Below the pieces are notes generated by a model. It ran no database searches, had not been told where the DNA came from, and was given only the letters and a program-made list of their open reading frames with translations. The translations under genes were made by a program, and so were the position numbers. This document shows, piece by piece, positions 25,413 through 35,035 of a DNA stretch of 64,000 bases; positions within the stretch are counted from its first letter, which is position 1, and each line of letters begins with the position of its first letter. This stretch comes from Brevundimonas huaxiensis (GTDB lineage Bacteria; Pseudomonadota; Alphaproteobacteria; Caulobacterales; Caulobacteraceae), in contig NZ_JABBJE010000008.1 in assembly GCF_014218725.1 (NCBI RefSeq), forward strand, positions 1 through 64,000, given 5' to 3'.

Positions 25413-26888
25413 TCAGCCTTCGTAGGAATCCGCGACCATCCGGTCCAGCGTCCGCACGGCGAAGCCGACGCCGCCTTCCGGCACGGTGGGGCTGGGGCTC
25501 TTGTTGGCCCAGGCCGTCGGCGCGATGTCCAGGTGCGCCCACGGCACGCCGTTGGTGAAGCGTTGCAGGAACAGGGCGGCGGTGATCGAGCCACCGGCGC
25601 GGCCGTTGCCGGTGTTCTTCACATCGGCGATCTTGGAATCGATGTGCTGCTCGTAGATGGCCGGGATCGGCATGCGCCAGAAGTTCTCGCCGACCTTCTT
25701 GGCCGCCGCCAGGATCGGATCGGCGACATCGTCAGAGTTCGAGAAGACGCCGGCGTAATCCAGGCCAAGGGCCACGATCATGGCGCCCGTCAGGGTGGCC
25801 AGGTCGATCATGAACTTCGGCTTGAAACGCTCTTGGGTGTACCAGAGGGCGTCGGCCAGAACGAGGCGACCTTCGGCGTCGGTGTTGATGACCTCCACCG
25901 TCTGACCCGACATGGACACGACCACATCGCCCGGACGCTGGGCGTTGCCGTCCGGCATGTTTTCGACCAGGCCCAGCACCCCGACGACGTTGACCTTGGC
26001 CTTGCGGCTGGCCAAGGCGATCATGGTGCCGGTCACGGCGGCCGCGCCGCCCATGTCCCACTTCATGTCTTCCATGCCTTCGGCCGGCTTGATCGAGATG
26101 CCGCCGGTGTCGAAGCAGACGCCTTTGCCGACGAAGGCCAGGGGCTGAGCGCCGGCTTCGCCGCCGTTCCACTTCATGATCGCCAGCTGGCTCTCGCGAC
26201 GGCTGCCCTGGCCCACGCCCAACAGGGTGCGCATGCCCAGCTTCTCCATCTCGGCCTCGCCGAGGATTTCGACTTCAAGGCCCAGGCTCTCCAGCGCCTT
26301 CACCCGCTTGGCGAACTCGGCCGGATACAGGACGTTGGCGGGTTCGGACACCAGATCGCGCGCGAAGATCACGCCGTCGGCGACGGCCGACAGCGGCTCC
26401 AGCGCGGCTTCAGCGCCCCGCAGGTCGGTCGTGACCACGCGGATGGTGGTGATCGACGGAATCTTGTCGGCCTTTTGCGTCGTGCGATACTTGTCGAAGC
26501 GATAGGCGGCCAGACGCGCGGCGAAACCGACGCGGGCGGCCTGCTCAGGCGACAGGTCCGAAGCGTCGATCGTCAGCACCTCGGCGCCCGACAGCTTGAC
26601 CGCCGCATAGGCGTTGCCGCCGAAGGCCTCGACCGCCAGGTCATCCAGCTTGTCCTTTGCGCCCGCGCCGACGAGCAGCACGGCGTCCGCCTCGACGCCC
26701 GCTGGCGCGGCGATGCTCAGGCTCTGTCCTGCCTTGCCCGTGAAACGACCCTTGCCCGCCGCCTTGGTCAGGGCGCCGTTGGCCTTGCCGTCCAGCGCGG
26801 TCCCGGCGGCGGTGAAGGTGCGATCTTCAAAAACCGGTACGGCCAGGATTTCGGCGGCGTCCACGGCGGCGACGAATTCGATCTTCAT
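25413..26888 (-). CDS. pepA: Leucyl aminopeptidase (M17)
   Basis: The 491-residue cytosolic dizinc aminopeptidase removes N-terminal residues from peptides. The catalytic domain contains VGKGVCFDTGGISIKPAEGM, MKWDMGGAAAVTG and the signature NTDAEGRLVLADAL, with the Zn-binding Asp/Glu and active-site Lys/Arg. Length is normal for bacterial PepA. It is the first gene of the pepA-holC unit and divergent from lptF. Confidence 0.96.
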   Translation of the reverse strand: MKIEFVAAVDAAEILAVPVFEDRTFTAAGTALDGKANGALTKAAGKGRFTGKAGQSLSIAAPAGVEADAVLLVGAGAKDKLDDLAVEAFGGNAYAAVKLSGAEVLTIDASDLSPEQAARVGFAARLAAYRFDKYRTTQKADKIPSITTIRVVTTDLRGAEAALEPLSAVADGVIFARDLVSEPANVLYPAEFAKRVKALESLGLEVEILGEAEMEKLGMRTLLGVGQGSRRESQLAIMKWNGGEAGAQPLAFVGKGVCFDTGGISIKPAEGMEDMKWDMGGAAAVTGTMIALASRKAKVNVVGVLGLVENMPDGNAQRPGDVVVSMSGQTVEVINTDAEGRLVLADALWYTQERFKPKFMIDLATLTGAMIVALGLDYAGVFSNSDDVADPILAAAKKVGENFWRMPIPAIYEQHIDSKIADVKNTGNGRAGGSITAALFLQRFTNGVPWAHLDIAPTAWANKSPSPTVPEGGVGFAVRTLDRMVADSYEG

Positions 26889-26942
26889 TCAATCAACTCC
26901 AGCCAGGCCCCACCCGGCGTCTGCAAACAGCAAAATGACAAC

Positions 26943-26969
26943 GGCGCGTCTGCTTGTCGCGGACGCGCC
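26943..26969. repeat. Perfect 8-bp inverted repeat in the pepA/lptF divergent region
   Basis: GGCGCGTC and GACGCGCC flank 11 bases. The 143-base divergent region also contains GCTACTAGA at about 26978, similar to the Caulobacter housekeeping -10 element, which could serve lptF. The repeat could be an operator or a leader hairpin. Confidence 0.5.
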
Positions 26970-27031
26970 CTGATGTGCTACTAGATGCGCCTCAATGTCG
27001 CCGCCTGCAACCGGGCGAAGTCCATCCGCCC

Positions 27032-28168
27032 ATGACCCTGATTCAAAGATACCTTTTTCGCCAGATCCTGTTCCCTGTGATCGCCGCGTGCGCAGCGCTG
27101 GCGGGAATCGGGATTCTGAGCCAGAGCCTCGACCAACTCCAGGTCATCGTGGAGCGGGGCCAGAGCGTGTGGATCATGGTCAAGCTGACCCTGCTCGCCT
27201 TGCCGCAACTGCTGTCGGTGATTCTGCCGATTGGCCTTTTCGTCGGCGCCCTGATCGCCCTGACCCGTCTGCAACGCGAGCAGGAGCTGACGGCGGCCTT
27301 TGCGGGGGGCATGACCCGGTGGCAGGTCATATCGCCGGCCGCCCGCATCGCCGTGCTGGTCGCCCTGGTCACTCTGCTGGTCAATGTCTTCATTCTGCCT
27401 TGGGCGCAGCAGGAGGCGCGGCGTCAGGCGTTCGACATCCGCACCGACCTCGCCGCCCTGCTGGTCGAGGAAGGCCAGTTCGTTCAGGGGCCTGACGGCC
27501 TGACCGTCTATGTGCAGCAGATCGAGCAGAACGGTCTGTTGAAGAACCTGTTCGTCTATCTGGACGACAAGGACAAGGTCACGACCTGGAACGCGTCCGA
27601 GGCGCGCTTCAGCCGCGACGCCGGCGGCATTCCGATCCTGACCATGATCGACGGCTCGGCCCAGCGCTATTCGTCGGGCGGCGTGCTGGAGACGCTGTCG
27701 TTCGGGCGATACGATTTTTCTCTCGCACCCTTCGTCGGGGTGACCGACACCATTCGCTACAAGCCGACCGACCTCTATCTGCGGCAACTGCTGAACCCGA
27801 CGGCCAAGGTGCTTGAGGTCGCAGGCTCGCGCGGCGAACTGCTGGCCGAGGCGCATTCGCGGCTGGCCTCGCCCCTCTACGCCATGGTCGCCATGGCGCT
27901 GGCGCTTTCGGCCATCCTGGGCGGCGCCTTCAGCCGCACCGGCTATACCTTGCGCATCGCCAAGGCGGCGGGCCTGTTCCTGGTCCTGCGCGTCATCGGC
28001 TACGGCCTCGTAGCCGCCAGCGCCTGGAACGGCTGGATGAACGTGCTCCAATACGTCGTGCCGATCGTGGCCATCGTCGTCGCCCTGCGGGTTCTGTTCC
28101 GCGCGCTGAAGCCGCGTCGCAGCCGGACCACCGCCGCCCTGCGCGATCTGAAGGCCAAGTTCGCATGA
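27032..28168 (+). CDS. lptF: LPS export ABC transporter permease LptF
   Basis: The 378-residue inner-membrane protein starts MTLIQRYLFRQILFPVIAAC and has six membrane helices, three on each side of a periplasmic jellyroll domain (about residues 110-260). It is a YjgP/YjgQ-family permease which, with LptG and LptB, extracts LPS from the inner membrane. The ATG at 27032 is chosen because the frame upstream has no family similarity. The stop overlaps the lptG start (ATGA). Confidence 0.94.
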   Translation: MTLIQRYLFRQILFPVIAACAALAGIGILSQSLDQLQVIVERGQSVWIMVKLTLLALPQLLSVILPIGLFVGALIALTRLQREQELTAAFAGGMTRWQVISPAARIAVLVALVTLLVNVFILPWAQQEARRQAFDIRTDLAALLVEEGQFVQGPDGLTVYVQQIEQNGLLKNLFVYLDDKDKVTTWNASEARFSRDAGGIPILTMIDGSAQRYSSGGVLETLSFGRYDFSLAPFVGVTDTIRYKPTDLYLRQLLNPTAKVLEVAGSRGELLAEAHSRLASPLYAMVAMALALSAILGGAFSRTGYTLRIAKAAGLFLVLRVIGYGLVAASAWNGWMNVLQYVVPIVAIVVALRVLFRALKPRRSRTTAALRDLKAKFA

Positions 28169-29304
28169 CCGCCCTCGCCGCCTCCGCCCGTCGCTCGCCG
28201 CATATCCCCCGTCTCGGCGGCATCGAACGCTATGTGCTGGTCCAGCAGTTGAAGTCGCTGGGTGTAGCCCTGGCCGTGATTTCGGCCCTCGTCATGCTGA
28301 TCGACTTCGTCGAGGTCTCGCGCGGCGTTGGCTCGGCCCAGGATTTGTCGGCCGTGCGCATTTTCGGCCTGGTGCTGCTGAAGTCGCCGTCGGTCATCGT
28401 GCAGTTGATGCCGTTCGTTTTCCTGTTCGGCACCCTGTCGGCCTTCATCAGCCTGAACCGACGCAGCGAACTGATCGCCATGCGCGCTGCCGGCGTCTCC
28501 GCCTGGCGTTTCGTCCTGCCGGCGGCCGGCATGGCCTTCGTCCTGGGCGTGCTCACCGTCACGGTCTTGGGTCCGATGGCCTCGGCCGGCGACGGTCTGT
28601 GGCAACGCGAGCGCGCACGGATTTCCGGTACGGCGCCCGGCGGCGACCCCAAGGAGGCGATCTGGCTGCGCGAGGGCGACGATCAGCGCCAGATGATCAT
28701 CCGCGCCGGCCAGCAGGACCGCGCCAACGCGCGCCTGCTGAACGTCAGCTTCTTCATCTATACGACCGCGCCCGGCGGCGGTCGCACCTTCTCCGAGCGG
28801 ATCGACGCCAAGTCGGCCTCTTTGAACGCCGGCAGCTGGCGCCTGACCGACGCCGTCGGCGCCCAGATCGGCCAGCGCGCCGTCACCTATTCCAGCCTGA
28901 CCCTGGTCTCCAGCCTGGCCGACGACGAGGCCTTCGATCGTTTCGCCCGGCCGCAGGCCACGCCCTTCTGGTCGCTGCCCAACCAGATCAGCCGAATCGA
29001 GAACGCCGGCTTCACATCGACCGCCTATCGCCTGCGCTTCCAGCAACTTCTGGCCACGCCGCTGGTGTTCGCCGCCATGTCCATCCTAGCCGCCGCCTTC
29101 TCGCTGCGGCTAATGCGATTGGGCGACCTGGCGCGCATGAGCGTGGCGGCCGTGGTGCTGGGCTTCGCCTTCTTCTTCCTGAACCAGTTTTCGTCGGCGA
29201 TGGGATCGGCCGAGGTCGTGGCGCCCTTCGTCGCCGCCTGGCTGCCGCCTGTTCTTACGGCGCTCGCAGCCTTGACCTTGCTGTTCTATACCGAAGACGG
29301 CTAA
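28165..29304 (+). CDS. lptG: LPS export ABC transporter permease LptG
   Basis: The 379-residue partner permease of LptF has the same layout of six helices around a periplasmic domain. The motif ALVMLIDFVEVSRGVGSAQD near residue 40 and the coupling-helix region LNRRSELIAMRAAGVSAWR near residue 95 mark the LptG branch. The order lptF-lptG-lptD places the inner- and outer-membrane parts of the Lpt bridge in one transcript. Confidence 0.94.
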   Translation: MTALAASARRSPHIPRLGGIERYVLVQQLKSLGVALAVISALVMLIDFVEVSRGVGSAQDLSAVRIFGLVLLKSPSVIVQLMPFVFLFGTLSAFISLNRRSELIAMRAAGVSAWRFVLPAAGMAFVLGVLTVTVLGPMASAGDGLWQRERARISGTAPGGDPKEAIWLREGDDQRQMIIRAGQQDRANARLLNVSFFIYTTAPGGGRTFSERIDAKSASLNAGSWRLTDAVGAQIGQRAVTYSSLTLVSSLADDEAFDRFARPQATPFWSLPNQISRIENAGFTSTAYRLRFQQLLATPLVFAAMSILAAAFSLRLMRLGDLARMSVAAVVLGFAFFFLNQFSSAMGSAEVVAPFVAAWLPPVLTALAALTLLFYTEDG

Positions 29305-29337
29305 TCGGGCGCTCGCTTCTCAGACTACGGATGGCCT

Positions 29338-31776
29338 ATGCAGGGTGATCGGCGCTTCGACGCTTTCAAAGCAAGGCTTCTCGCCGGTGCGGCCCTGGTC
29401 GCCTGCGCGCCCTTGGCGACGCCTGCATGGGCGCAAACACCCCCTCCAGCCGCAGCCGCGCCTTCCGACGGCCTGCCGCCCGAAGCGGTCTATGTCGATG
29501 CCGACAATGCGCGTCGCGAAGGCGACAACATCATCGTCAGCGGCACGCCCGAGAACCGCGTCTATGTCCGCACGCGCGGCCATGTGCTGCGCGGCGAGAA
29601 CCTATCGTATGATCTGAACGCCGGCTCGGCGACGGCCGAAGGCCGCGTCGAGGCCATCGCGCCCGACGGCACGGTGGTCTACGCCAGCCGTCTTGAGCTG
29701 GACGAAAACCTGGAGACCGGCGTCGCCGTGGATTTCGCCACGCGTCTGGCCAACGGCGCCAGTCTGATGGCCGCAACGGCTGTGCGTCGCAGCGAGAACG
29801 TCAGCGAACTGAACTACGCCCGCTTCACCCCCTGCCCGATATGCGACGATGGCGGTCCCAAGACGCCGACCATCTCGATCCAGGCGGAAAAGGTGACGCA
29901 GGACGAGCAGTTGCGCGCGATCCTGTATCGCAACGCCGTCTTCTACATCGGGCCGGTGCCCGTCTTCTACACGCCCTTCTTCGCCCACCCCGATCCCTCG
30001 GTCGAGCGCGCGTCGGGCTTTCTGGTGCCCATCGTCAACTATGACGAGGGTCGCGGCGTCTCCGTCGAGGTTCCCTATCTGCACGTCGTGTCGCCGTCCG
30101 AGGACTGGCTGATCAGCCCGCAGATCAACACCAGGGTCGCGCCGCTGCTGAATCTACAATGGCGTCGACGGTTCGCCAACGGCATGATCGTGGCGCGCGG
30201 CGGCTATACCTACGAGCGCGAGTTCGGCGACTTCGATCGGGACGGCGACGGCGACTTTGAAAGCAACGTCAAGTTCGGCGATCGCGAACACCGCAGCTAT
30301 CTGTTGTCGCACGGCGAGTTCGATCCGGATGGCCCCTGGCGGTTCGGCTTCACGGCCGAGCGCACCTCGGACAAGACGCTGTTCGATCGCTACGATGTGC
30401 GCTCTCCGTATCAGGACAACGGCCTGTATTACGGCGACCGCCGTCGTCTGATCAGCCAGATCTACGCCGAACATCAGACCGATCGGTCCTATGTTTCGGT
30501 CGCGGCCTTCTCGATCCAGAGCCTGCGCCTAGATCCGGCCTTCGCCGCAACGGACTTCCGCGACGCCAACGGCTTTAAGGTGTTCGAGGACGACGACACC
30601 CTGCCTTTGGTCGCTCCGCTGATCGACGCCCGCTGGGAGCCGCGAGAACTGGTCTTCGGCGGCCGGCTGCGCTTGAAGGGCTCGGCCGTCTCTCTTTATC
30701 GCGACGCTTTCGTCGGCGCGCCGATCCTGAACCCGGAGATCGTTCCCCCCGTCACGACAGGTCTGGCCGGCGTCGACAGCCGCCGCATCACGGGTCAGAT
30801 GGAATGGCGACGGGCGATCATCCTGCCGGTCGGCATGCGGGTGGAGCCGTTCGTCGATACGCGCGTCGATCTCTATTCCATGTCCGACCTGCCGCCGATG
30901 ATGGGCGTCGATAGCGACGAGACGGTCAGTCGGTCCAGATTCAGCGCGGGCGTGGATGTCGCCTATCCGTTGATCAAGCGTATCGCAGACGCCGACATCA
31001 TCCTGGAGCCGGTGGGTCAGGTCTCGGTCTCCAACAAGGTCAGCCTGGACCGCCGCATCCCCATCGAGGACTCCCAGGTTCTGGAACTGGACGAGTCGTC
31101 GCTGTTCCGCATGGATCGCTTCTCCGGCTACGATCTGCTGGAAGGCGGCGCGCGCGTGACGGCGGGCGGCCGGGCCACGATCCGCTGGGCTGAAGGTCGC
31201 AAGGCCAGCCTGTTCGTGGGACGCAGCTATCGTTTCGACCAGCAGGACGACTTCAAGACGTCGATTCCCGATGATCCTGCGCGTCTCTATGACCCCACGG
31301 GCCTGGCCTCAGAGACCTCCGACTGGGTGGTCCAGGGCGACTTCTCGCCGTCGGATCGCATTCGCAGCTGGTTCCACGCCACGGTCGACGGTTCGGGCGA
31401 GGTGCGCCGCGCCGAAGCGGCGCTGGACGGCCGCTGGGGTCGCCGCAACCTGGCGACCGTCAGCTACATTCTGGATCAGTCGAACCCCGTCGACGGGCCG
31501 CTGAACCGCAACTACGAGTTCGTCCAGTTGGCGGGTCAGCAGTTCGTCTTCCAGAACTGGGGCTTCACCGTCGCCGGCATCGCCGATCCGGACGAGAACG
31601 AGATCACGCGATCCGAAGTCGGCGTGCTGTTCGACGACGACTGCCTGCGGTTCGAACTGGGTTATCGGCGCGACAACACCCGCGCCCGGCCCGGCGGCCC
31701 GTCGGAAGGCATCTATGTGCGCCTAAACCTCGCCACTTTCGGAGGTTCAGGTTATGGACAGGGCGATATGCGTTGA
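29338..31776 (+). CDS. lptD: LPS assembly outer-membrane protein LptD
   Basis: The 812-residue protein has a signal peptide (cleavage near AWAQ, residues 31-33). An N-terminal OstA/LptA-like beta-jellyroll domain (YVDADNARREGDNIIVSGTP onward) is followed by a large C-terminal beta-barrel from about residue 210 (VPVFYTPFFAHPDPSVERAS). It inserts LPS into the outer leaflet together with LptE. The two Cys near residue 165 (CPICDD) lie in the conserved N-terminal region. It starts 33 bases after lptG and precedes surA, its known folding chaperone in other bacteria. Confidence 0.95.
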   Translation: MQGDRRFDAFKARLLAGAALVACAPLATPAWAQTPPPAAAAPSDGLPPEAVYVDADNARREGDNIIVSGTPENRVYVRTRGHVLRGENLSYDLNAGSATAEGRVEAIAPDGTVVYASRLELDENLETGVAVDFATRLANGASLMAATAVRRSENVSELNYARFTPCPICDDGGPKTPTISIQAEKVTQDEQLRAILYRNAVFYIGPVPVFYTPFFAHPDPSVERASGFLVPIVNYDEGRGVSVEVPYLHVVSPSEDWLISPQINTRVAPLLNLQWRRRFANGMIVARGGYTYEREFGDFDRDGDGDFESNVKFGDREHRSYLLSHGEFDPDGPWRFGFTAERTSDKTLFDRYDVRSPYQDNGLYYGDRRRLISQIYAEHQTDRSYVSVAAFSIQSLRLDPAFAATDFRDANGFKVFEDDDTLPLVAPLIDARWEPRELVFGGRLRLKGSAVSLYRDAFVGAPILNPEIVPPVTTGLAGVDSRRITGQMEWRRAIILPVGMRVEPFVDTRVDLYSMSDLPPMMGVDSDETVSRSRFSAGVDVAYPLIKRIADADIILEPVGQVSVSNKVSLDRRIPIEDSQVLELDESSLFRMDRFSGYDLLEGGARVTAGGRATIRWAEGRKASLFVGRSYRFDQQDDFKTSIPDDPARLYDPTGLASETSDWVVQGDFSPSDRIRSWFHATVDGSGEVRRAEAALDGRWGRRNLATVSYILDQSNPVDGPLNRNYEFVQLAGQQFVFQNWGFTVAGIADPDENEITRSEVGVLFDDDCLRFELGYRRDNTRARPGGPSEGIYVRLNLATFGGSGYGQGDMR

Positions 31777-31848
31777 GCATGACGCTTTACGGGGCGCGAC
31801 CGCCTGCCGGCCTGGCTGGCGGACCGCTGTGAGGAATCAGGACGACCA

Positions 31849-33216
31849 ATGGGTTTGATGCGTTATTCGACGGGGGCTGCGCTCGCGGCAGTCCTCCTCG
31901 CCGGTTCGGCCTATGCCCAGACGGCGCCCGCTCCGGCACAGACCCCCACGCCCCAGCCAGGTCCTGCGGCCGGCGCGCCGAATCCTGCGGCTGAAGAGGC
32001 GCCGACGACGGCGCGCGCCGAGCCTCAGTTCGAAATGGCCGACGGCATCGTCGCCACGGTCAATGACAAGATCATCACCGGCTTTGATCTGCGTCAGCGC
32101 ATGCTGATGCTGATCGCCTCGTCTCAGGTTCAGCCGACCGAGCAGAACCTGCCCGCCATTCAGCAGGCCGCCCTGAACGCCCTGATCGAGGATCGCCTCA
32201 AGGATCAGGAGATGGCCAAGTTCGAGAGCCTGAAGGTCACGGACGAGGAAGTCGACGGCGAGATCGCCGAAATGGCCCGCGCCGCCGGCACGACGCCGCA
32301 GGCCTATATGCAGTTCCTGCAGCAGGGCGGCATCCAGCCCGCCGCCTTCCGCGACAACCTGCGCACCCAGATCGGCTGGAGCCAGCTGATCCCGGGCCGC
32401 TTCAACAGCCGCGCCCGCGCCAGCACCCTTCAGGTAGATCAGGAAGTCCGCCGTCTGAACGAGGCGGCCTCCAAGCCCCAGTTCCTGCTCGGCGAAATCT
32501 ACATCGACGCCGCGCGCGTCGGCGGCGCGCAGGCGGCCCTGAACGGCGCCCGCCAGCTGGTTCAGCAGATCATTCAGGGCGCGCCGTTCCAGGCCGTCGC
32601 CCAGCAGTTCTCAGCCGCCCCTTCGGCCAGCGCCCGCGTGCCGGGCGATGCGGGCTGGGTGGTCAAGGATTCGCTTCAGCCGGCGGTGCAATCGGTGTTG
32701 GAACAGCTCCAGCCGGGACAACTGTCGAACCCCATCGTCGTCGATGGCGGCGTCTATATCCTCTACCTCCGCGACAAGCGTGACGGCGCCTCCACCAGCC
32801 TGGTTTCGCTGAAGCAGGTCATGGTCGAACTGCCCGAGACGGCGTCGGAAGCTGACGTGGCCGCTGCGACCGCCAAGCTGGAGGGTCTGCGCAACGGCCT
32901 GACGTGCGACAACATTATCTCCCAGGCGCGCGCGACTCAGGGCGTCCTGGGCGCAGATCTCGGCGAATCCGACGTCGCCAACCTGGCGCCCCAATTCCAG
33001 CAGTTCGCCCGCACCGGTGAAATCGGTTCGGTCTCGACGCCGATCCGCACCCCGCTGGGTCTACACTTGGTCGCCGTCTGCGGTCGTCGCGTCGGCGGGC
33101 CGGAAGCGCCGAACCGTCAGCAGGTCGAAAACCGTCTGCGCGCCCAGAACCTGGCCGTGCTGGAGCGCCGGTATCTGCGCGATCTGCGCAGCGACGCCCT
33201 GATCGAGTTCAAATGA
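31849..33216 (+). CDS. surA: Periplasmic chaperone / peptidyl-prolyl isomerase SurA
   Basis: The 455-residue protein has a signal peptide ending GSAYAQ and a Pro/Ala-rich spacer. The SurA N-terminal domain starts at ADGIVATVNDKIITGFDLRQ (residues 64-83), and PpiC-type parvulin regions follow (QFLLGEIYIDA near residue 210 and a more degenerate second one). SurA helps outer-membrane proteins such as LptD to fold. A second ATG three codons in is equally likely as the start. It overlaps pdxA by four bases. Confidence 0.9.
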   Translation: MGLMRYSTGAALAAVLLAGSAYAQTAPAPAQTPTPQPGPAAGAPNPAAEEAPTTARAEPQFEMADGIVATVNDKIITGFDLRQRMLMLIASSQVQPTEQNLPAIQQAALNALIEDRLKDQEMAKFESLKVTDEEVDGEIAEMARAAGTTPQAYMQFLQQGGIQPAAFRDNLRTQIGWSQLIPGRFNSRARASTLQVDQEVRRLNEAASKPQFLLGEIYIDAARVGGAQAALNGARQLVQQIIQGAPFQAVAQQFSAAPSASARVPGDAGWVVKDSLQPAVQSVLEQLQPGQLSNPIVVDGGVYILYLRDKRDGASTSLVSLKQVMVELPETASEADVAAATAKLEGLRNGLTCDNIISQARATQGVLGADLGESDVANLAPQFQQFARTGEIGSVSTPIRTPLGLHLVAVCGRRVGGPEAPNRQQVENRLRAQNLAVLERRYLRDLRSDALIEFK

Positions 33217-34217
33217 CCCCAGCGGTCGCGCCTTTGGTCCTGACGCTGGGCGAACCCGCCGGCGTCGGGCCGGAGATCGTGGCCGCCGCCTGGAAAGCGT
33301 TGCGCGCCGACCAGACGGCCTTCGCCGTCATCGGCGACGCGGCGCTGCTTCGCGCACAAGGCGTCGCCGTGGCCGAAGTCGGGACTCCCGGCGACGCCGG
33401 CGGCCTGTTCGGCTCAGCCCTTCCCGTCCTTCATCGCCCCCTGCCCGCACCGGTCCTGGTCGGGTCGCCCGATCCGGCCAATGCCTCACCCGTCGCGGAC
33501 GGCATCGAAGAGGCGGTCAGCTTCGCCCTGTCGGGCGAGGCGTCCGGCGTCGTCACCGCCCCGATCGCCAAGGCGCCGATGTACGCCTCGGGCTTTCGCT
33601 TTCCCGGCCATACCGAGTTCATCGCCGAACTGACGGCCGATGCGCCCTATGCCGGCACGCGAGGGCCGGTGATGATGCTGACGGCCCAAGACCTGCGCGC
33701 CTGCCTCGTCACCATTCACGTCGCCCTGGATCAGGTGCCGGAACTGGTCACAGCCGAGCGCGTCGCCCGCACCGCCCGCGTCGTCCACGAAAGCCTGAAA
33801 CGCGACTTCGCCATCGCCCGACCGCGTCTGGCCATGGCGGCCCTCAATCCCCATGCGGGCGAAGGCGGCGCTCTGGGTCTGCAGGAACGCGACATTCTGA
33901 TTCCCGTCGCCGAACAGCTCCGCGCCGAGGGCATCGACATCACCGACCCCCGACCGGCCGACACCCTGTTCCACGACGAAGCCCGCGCGGCCTATGACGC
34001 CGCAATCTGCATGTATCACGACCAGGCTCTGATCCCGGTCAAGACCCTGGATTTCTGGGGCGGCGTCAATGTCTCCCTGGGCCTGCCCATCATTCGCACC
34101 TCGCCCGACCACGGCACAGGCTTCGACATCGCCGGCAAGGGCGTCGCGCGCGCAGACAGCCTGATCGCCGCCATTCGCCTGGCATCGGAGATGGCGGCGG
34201 CCCGCGCCGCGCGCTAA
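33213..34217 (+). CDS. pdxA: 4-hydroxythreonine-4-phosphate dehydrogenase
   Basis: PdxA oxidises 4-phosphohydroxy-threonine in pyridoxal phosphate synthesis. The 334-residue protein begins LVLTLGEPAGVGPEIVAAAW, has FPGHTEFIAELT near residue 130, ALNPHAGEGG near residue 210, MYHDQALIPVKTL near residue 267 and RTSPDHGTGFDIAGKG near residue 292, which together supply the metal-binding histidines. The ATG overlaps the surA stop; surA-pdxA-rsmA is the classic order. Confidence 0.96.
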   Translation: MTPAVAPLVLTLGEPAGVGPEIVAAAWKALRADQTAFAVIGDAALLRAQGVAVAEVGTPGDAGGLFGSALPVLHRPLPAPVLVGSPDPANASPVADGIEEAVSFALSGEASGVVTAPIAKAPMYASGFRFPGHTEFIAELTADAPYAGTRGPVMMLTAQDLRACLVTIHVALDQVPELVTAERVARTARVVHESLKRDFAIARPRLAMAALNPHAGEGGALGLQERDILIPVAEQLRAEGIDITDPRPADTLFHDEARAAYDAAICMYHDQALIPVKTLDFWGGVNVSLGLPIIRTSPDHGTGFDIAGKGVARADSLIAAIRLASEMAAARAAR

Positions 34218-34225
34218 CAGGGCGT

Positions 34226-35035
34226 GTGACCGACCTTCCCTCTCTCCGCGAAACCCTCGACGCCCACGGCCTTTCGGCCAAGAAGAGTTTCGGCCAGCAT
34301 TTCCTGCTGGACCTGAACGTCACCCGCAAGATCGTGCGTCTGGCCGGTCCGTTCGACGGTCGCGGGGTGATCGAGGTCGGCCCCGGTCCAGGCGGCCTGA
34401 CGCGCGCCCTGCTGGAATCCGACGCCGGCCCCGTGGTCCTGGTGGAAAAGGATCCGCGCTTCATCCCCCTGCTGACCGAACTGGACGACGGATCCGGCCG
34501 CCTGACCCTCGTCGAGGCCGATGCGCTGAAGGTGAAGGAGGCCGATCTGGTCTCCGGCCCGACCCATCTGGTGTCGAACCTGCCCTATAACGTCGGCACC
34601 GCCCTGCTGATCAAATGGCTGACTGGTCCGTGGCTGCCTCACAGCCTCACCCTGATGTTCCAGAAGGAAGTGGCCGAGCGCGTCGCCGCAGGGCCGGGCG
34701 AGGATGCCTACGGCCGTCTGGCGGTTATCGCCCAGGCCGTCTGCACCGCCCGCATCGTCATGCATCTGCCCGCCGCCGCCTTCACACCGCCGCCCAAGGT
34801 GGCTTCGGCCGTCGTCCATCTGGTTCCGCTGGATGAGCGGCCGTCGCCGGAACGCCTGAAGAAGCTGGAACGCGTCACCGCCGCCGCCTTTGGCCAGCGC
34901 CGCAAGATGCTGCGGTCCAGCCTGAAACAGCTGGGCGGCGCCGCCCTGTGCGAGGCCGCCGGCATCGAACCCGACGCCCGCGCCGAAACCATCGATGTCG
35001 CGGGCTTCCTGCGACTGGCGGACGCCCTTCCATGA
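34226..35035 (+). CDS. rsmA: 16S rRNA dimethyladenosine methyltransferase
   Basis: RsmA (KsgA) dimethylates two adjacent adenines near the 3' end of 16S rRNA (A1518 and A1519 in E. coli numbering). The 269-residue protein shows SFGQHFLLD near residue 22, the SAM-binding VIEVGPGPGGLTRALL near residue 47, and the catalytic SNLPYNVGTALLIKWL near residue 110. The start is GTG at 34226, eight bases after the pdxA stop. The stop overlaps the aminotransferase ATG. Confidence 0.96.
   Translation: MTDLPSLRETLDAHGLSAKKSFGQHFLLDLNVTRKIVRLAGPFDGRGVIEVGPGPGGLTRALLESDAGPVVLVEKDPRFIPLLTELDDGSGRLTLVEADALKVKEADLVSGPTHLVSNLPYNVGTALLIKWLTGPWLPHSLTLMFQKEVAERVAAGPGEDAYGRLAVIAQAVCTARIVMHLPAAAFTPPPKVASAVVHLVPLDERPSPERLKKLERVTAAAFGQRRKMLRSSLKQLGGAALCEAAGIEPDARAETIDVAGFLRLADALP

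Noticed and set aside
25359-26984. 541-codon plus-strand frame antisense to pepA
   Set aside because: pepA on the minus strand carries the complete M17 signature; this frame is a codon-bias shadow.
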